Assembly: GCA_938030645.1 (NCBI GenBank)
Contig: CALHHQ010000037.1
Location: forward strand, 1-8,160
Reading direction: 5' to 3'
Length of the DNA stretch: 8,160 nt
Source of the DNA: an uncultured Rhizobiaceae group bacterium
Lineage (GTDB): Bacteria > Pseudomonadota > Alphaproteobacteria > Rhizobiales > Rhizobiaceae
The translations under genes were made by a program, and so were the position numbers. Positions 6,986 to 8,160 of the stretch are shown here, one piece after another; positions within the stretch are counted from its first letter, which is position 1; every line of letters starts with the position of its first letter. The notes under the pieces are model-generated. The model saw only the letters and a program-made list of their open reading frames with translations, searched no databases and was not told where the DNA came from.

Positions 6986-7696
6986 AGCGCGCTTCTCAAG
7001 ATCTGCCAAACCAAACACTTTGTCAGCTGGTCCAAACAATTGACGACGTTCAAGGTAGTCAGATCTCCAAAATGGAAATCGGACATCAAGGTCTTCATGC
7101 AAGCCTTCTGACTGTGAGGCCATCAGAACAATATCGACGTTGAAAATCTCATTGTACACAGGTCCGGCGATCTGTTCAGCGCGGAATATTCGTTTGTAAA
7201 ACGCCCCATGCACTTTACGAATGAGAGTCAGGCATTCATCCGCGTCAAAATGCAAACATGCCATTACAGGCAAACGCATGGCGATATATGGCAGTTCAGG
7301 AAACTGAGCCGCCGCATCAATATCTGTTACAAAGCGGCTCGGGTCGATAATGCGTTTTCCTGCTTGCACCCGTGCATTCACCACATCAGGAAACACGTCC
7401 GATGATTGACCGAATGGAAAGTCTTTACACAACAGCGAAAGACGCATGGCGGCTGCCAATTTACCGCCTACAAAAATGCCAAAGTTTTCGCTGTTGTCGC
7501 TGTGATCATAATCATCAGGAATGTCGCCTTTCCAATCTTTTGGAATAGACGCAATACGACGGTACCCTTCATTTCGAAGATCTAATACCGCTTGCCGATC
7601 TTCCAAATCCACCATTCGTCGATATTCGACAGATGGCATCAGAACATCAATTCGTTCTTTCAATGATGGGTTCACACCATACGTTTTAGTCGTCAT
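6980..7696 (-). CDS. FeeM-like N-acyl amino acid synthase (acyltransferase with autoinducer-synthase fold)
   Basis: The 238-residue protein resembles the FeeM group of N-acyl amino acid synthases, GNAT-fold enzymes related to LuxI that move a fatty acyl chain from acyl carrier protein to an amino acid amine. Visible family features, in order, are an N-terminal arginine-rich helix (RQAVLDLRNEGYRR, 34-47), an acidic stretch DDYDHSDNSENFGIFV (61-76), a strand and turn GGKLAAAMRLS (77-87), FPDVV (102-106) and DPSRFVTD (118-125). The last corresponds to the E-x-SRF element of LuxI proteins. A helix HGAFYKRIFRAEQ (163-175) and a C-terminal Leu-Met strand (190-192) follow. It has no signal peptide or membrane helix, so it should be cytoplasmic. 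The product could be an N-acyl amino acid, a lipid precursor or a signal; the acceptor cannot be read from sequence. ATG 7696 is the first in frame, with a poor ribosome binding site. The gene converges on the transporter operon and is unlikely to be part of it. Confidence 0.78.
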   Translation of the reverse strand: MTTKTYGVNPSLKERIDVLMPSVEYRRMVDLEDRQAVLDLRNEGYRRIASIPKDWKGDIPDDYDHSDNSENFGIFVGGKLAAAMRLSLLCKDFPFGQSSDVFPDVVNARVQAGKRIIDPSRFVTDIDAAAQFPELPYIAMRLPVMACLHFDADECLTLIRKVHGAFYKRIFRAEQIAGPVYNEIFNVDIVLMASQSEGLHEDLDVRFPFWRSDYLERRQLFGPADKVFGLADLEKRAA

Positions 7697-7715
7697 CTTG
7701 TGCCGCGCCCCAGGC

Positions 7716-7737
7716 TTTTAGATGTCTTGATCTAAAA
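7716..7737. promoter_or_regulatory. Perfect 8-6-8 inverted repeat upstream of the FeeM-like gene
   Basis: TTTTAGAT (7716-7723) and ATCTAAAA (7730-7737) are exact reverse complements separated by GTCTTG. The 22-bp dyad lies 19 bp ahead of the ATG at 7696 and 5 bp from the CtrA-type site. That places it over the probable -10 region or start of transcription. The size and symmetry fit an operator for a dimeric regulator. A hairpin in the leader is also possible, but the A/T-rich stem makes it a poor terminator. I recognise no named factor for it. Confidence 0.55.
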
Positions 7738-7742
7738 CAAGA

Positions 7743-7758
7743 TTAACTTTCTCTTAAC
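7743..7758 (+). promoter_or_regulatory. CtrA-type binding site (TTAA-N7-TTAAC)
   Basis: TTAACTTTCTCTTAAC matches all nine specified bases of the CtrA box. CtrA is the alphaproteobacterial response regulator that controls cell-cycle, motility and related genes. On the minus strand, facing the FeeM-like gene, it reads as two GTTAA direct repeats and matches eight of nine bases. The near edge is 46 bp ahead of the ATG, a usual distance for a site overlapping the -35 element of an activated promoter. The site is seen directly. Binding by CtrA is inferred from the consensus and from the organism group. Confidence 0.5.
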
Positions 7759-7772
7759 GCAAGTAAAGACAA

Positions 7773-7812
7773 CAACTGTATCGACCTTGCAACAACGTTA
7801 ACACGACAGTTG
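7773..7812. repeat. Widely spaced 7-bp inverted repeat after the EAL gene
   Basis: CAACTGT (7773-7779) and ACAGTTG (7806-7812) are reverse complements with 26 bp between them, immediately downstream of the EAL gene stop on the minus strand. It could fold as a 3' stem-loop of that transcript, or be two half-sites. There is no T-run and the loop is long, so this is not a convincing terminator. Confidence 0.25.
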
Positions 7813-7815
7813 AAT

Positions 7816-8160
7816 TTAGGCGGCAAATCGATCAACTTTGCTTAAAGCTGCCAGCATTTTTTTGTTCGCTTCGCTACTTGGCGAAACCATGGTTATGGCT
7901 TCATCGGTTGAAACTGGCTTGCTGAATAAATAGCCTTGAATTTCGTCAGGAGCCGAAGTCTTGAGCAGAGTTGACAACTCCTCAACAGTCTCAACACCTT
8001 CGACCACTACTCTTAAACCCAGTTGATGACCAAGTGCGATAATAGCCTGAATGAGAGTCAACGATTTTGAATCTTGTTTCATGCCAACAACAAATGACCG
8101 ATCTATTTTGACCTTATCAAGTGGCAAAGTGCTCATATAGCTAAGGCTAGAATAACCAGT
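7816..8160 (-). CDS. EAL-domain protein, C-terminal end (cyclic di-GMP phosphodiesterase type; runs off right edge)
   Basis: The minus strand is open from the window edge to the TAA at 7816-7818, giving the last 114 residues of a longer protein. The fragment begins TGYSSLSY, the end of the EAL motif DFGTGYSSLSY. KIDRSFV (18-24), VVEGVE (52-57) and IQGYLFSKP (74-82) follow. Lys 18, Glu 54 and Gln 75 correspond to conserved catalytic or metal-site positions of active phosphodiesterases that cut cyclic di-GMP to pGpG. The alanine usual before EGVE is Val 53 here. About 32 residues follow the last motif and form a helical tail. The EAL motif proper and any sensor, GGDEF or membrane domains lie outside the window, so activity and input signal cannot be judged. 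The ATG at 8136 is internal to the domain, not a start. The FeeM-like gene lies downstream on the same strand after a 119-bp gap with its own control sites. Confidence 0.9.
   Translation of the reverse strand, partial: TGYSSLSYMSTLPLDKVKIDRSFVVGMKQDSKSLTLIQAIIALGHQLGLRVVVEGVETVEELSTLLKTSAPDEIQGYLFSKPVSTDEAITMVSPSSEANKKMLAALSKVDRFAA

Noticed and set aside
7797..7802. Second CtrA half-site (GTTAAC)
   Set aside because: A single half-site with no partner at N7 spacing is expected by chance in AT-rich intergenic DNA.
7697..7815. Small gene or RNA gene in the gap upstream of the FeeM-like gene
   Set aside because: No open frame with a start and ribosome binding site is seen, and the dyads are better explained as regulatory sites of the flanking genes.
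7816..8136. Short standalone EAL protein starting at the ATG at 8136
   Set aside because: The frame stays open to the window edge and the eight residues before this Met complete the TGYSSLSY motif, so the Met is internal.

Overview
The window reads as ordinary chromosomal DNA from an alphaproteobacterium of moderate GC content. A marine member of the Hyphomicrobiales or a related order is my best guess. This rests on the protein families present, on non-ATG start codons (TTG, GTG), and on a full match to the CtrA binding consensus upstream of one gene. I see no mobile element, CRISPR array, tRNA, rRNA or phage gene.

Layout from left to right. (1) Positions 1-728, minus strand, hold the N-terminal 242 residues of a membrane protein that looks like an MscS-type mechanosensitive channel with an N-terminal secretion signal; it runs off the left edge. 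(2) Positions 729-917 form a divergent intergenic region rich in dyads, including small hairpins just ahead of the next gene, one of which covers its likely ribosome binding site. (3) Positions 918-6958, plus strand, are one complete four-gene ABC importer operon of the peptide/nickel (Opp/Dpp) class: a fused two-domain ATPase, a secreted family 5 solute-binding protein, and two permeases. The gaps are 14 bp, 25 bp and a GTGA stop/start overlap, so the four are almost certainly co-transcribed. Together they make a periplasmic receptor, a heterodimeric membrane channel and a single-chain ATPase. The substrate cannot be read from sequence; a peptide is the default and an oligosaccharide is a real alternative. 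(4) Positions 6961-6985 are a hairpin between convergent genes. (5) Positions 6980-7696, minus strand, encode a FeeM-like N-acyl amino acid synthase, related in fold to LuxI-type autoinducer synthases. (6) Positions 7697-7815 are its compact upstream region, with a perfect 8-6-8 inverted repeat, a CtrA-type site and a longer-spaced inverted repeat. (7) Positions 7816-8160, minus strand, are the C-terminal end of an EAL-domain protein (cyclic di-GMP phosphodiesterase type) that runs off the right edge.

The transporter is a complete, standard system. The part most worth a second look is the regulatory region of the FeeM-like gene, where a probable lipid or signal-forming enzyme appears to sit under cell-cycle/CtrA-type control, next to a cyclic di-GMP gene. 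I did not find evidence for a wholly new type of system.
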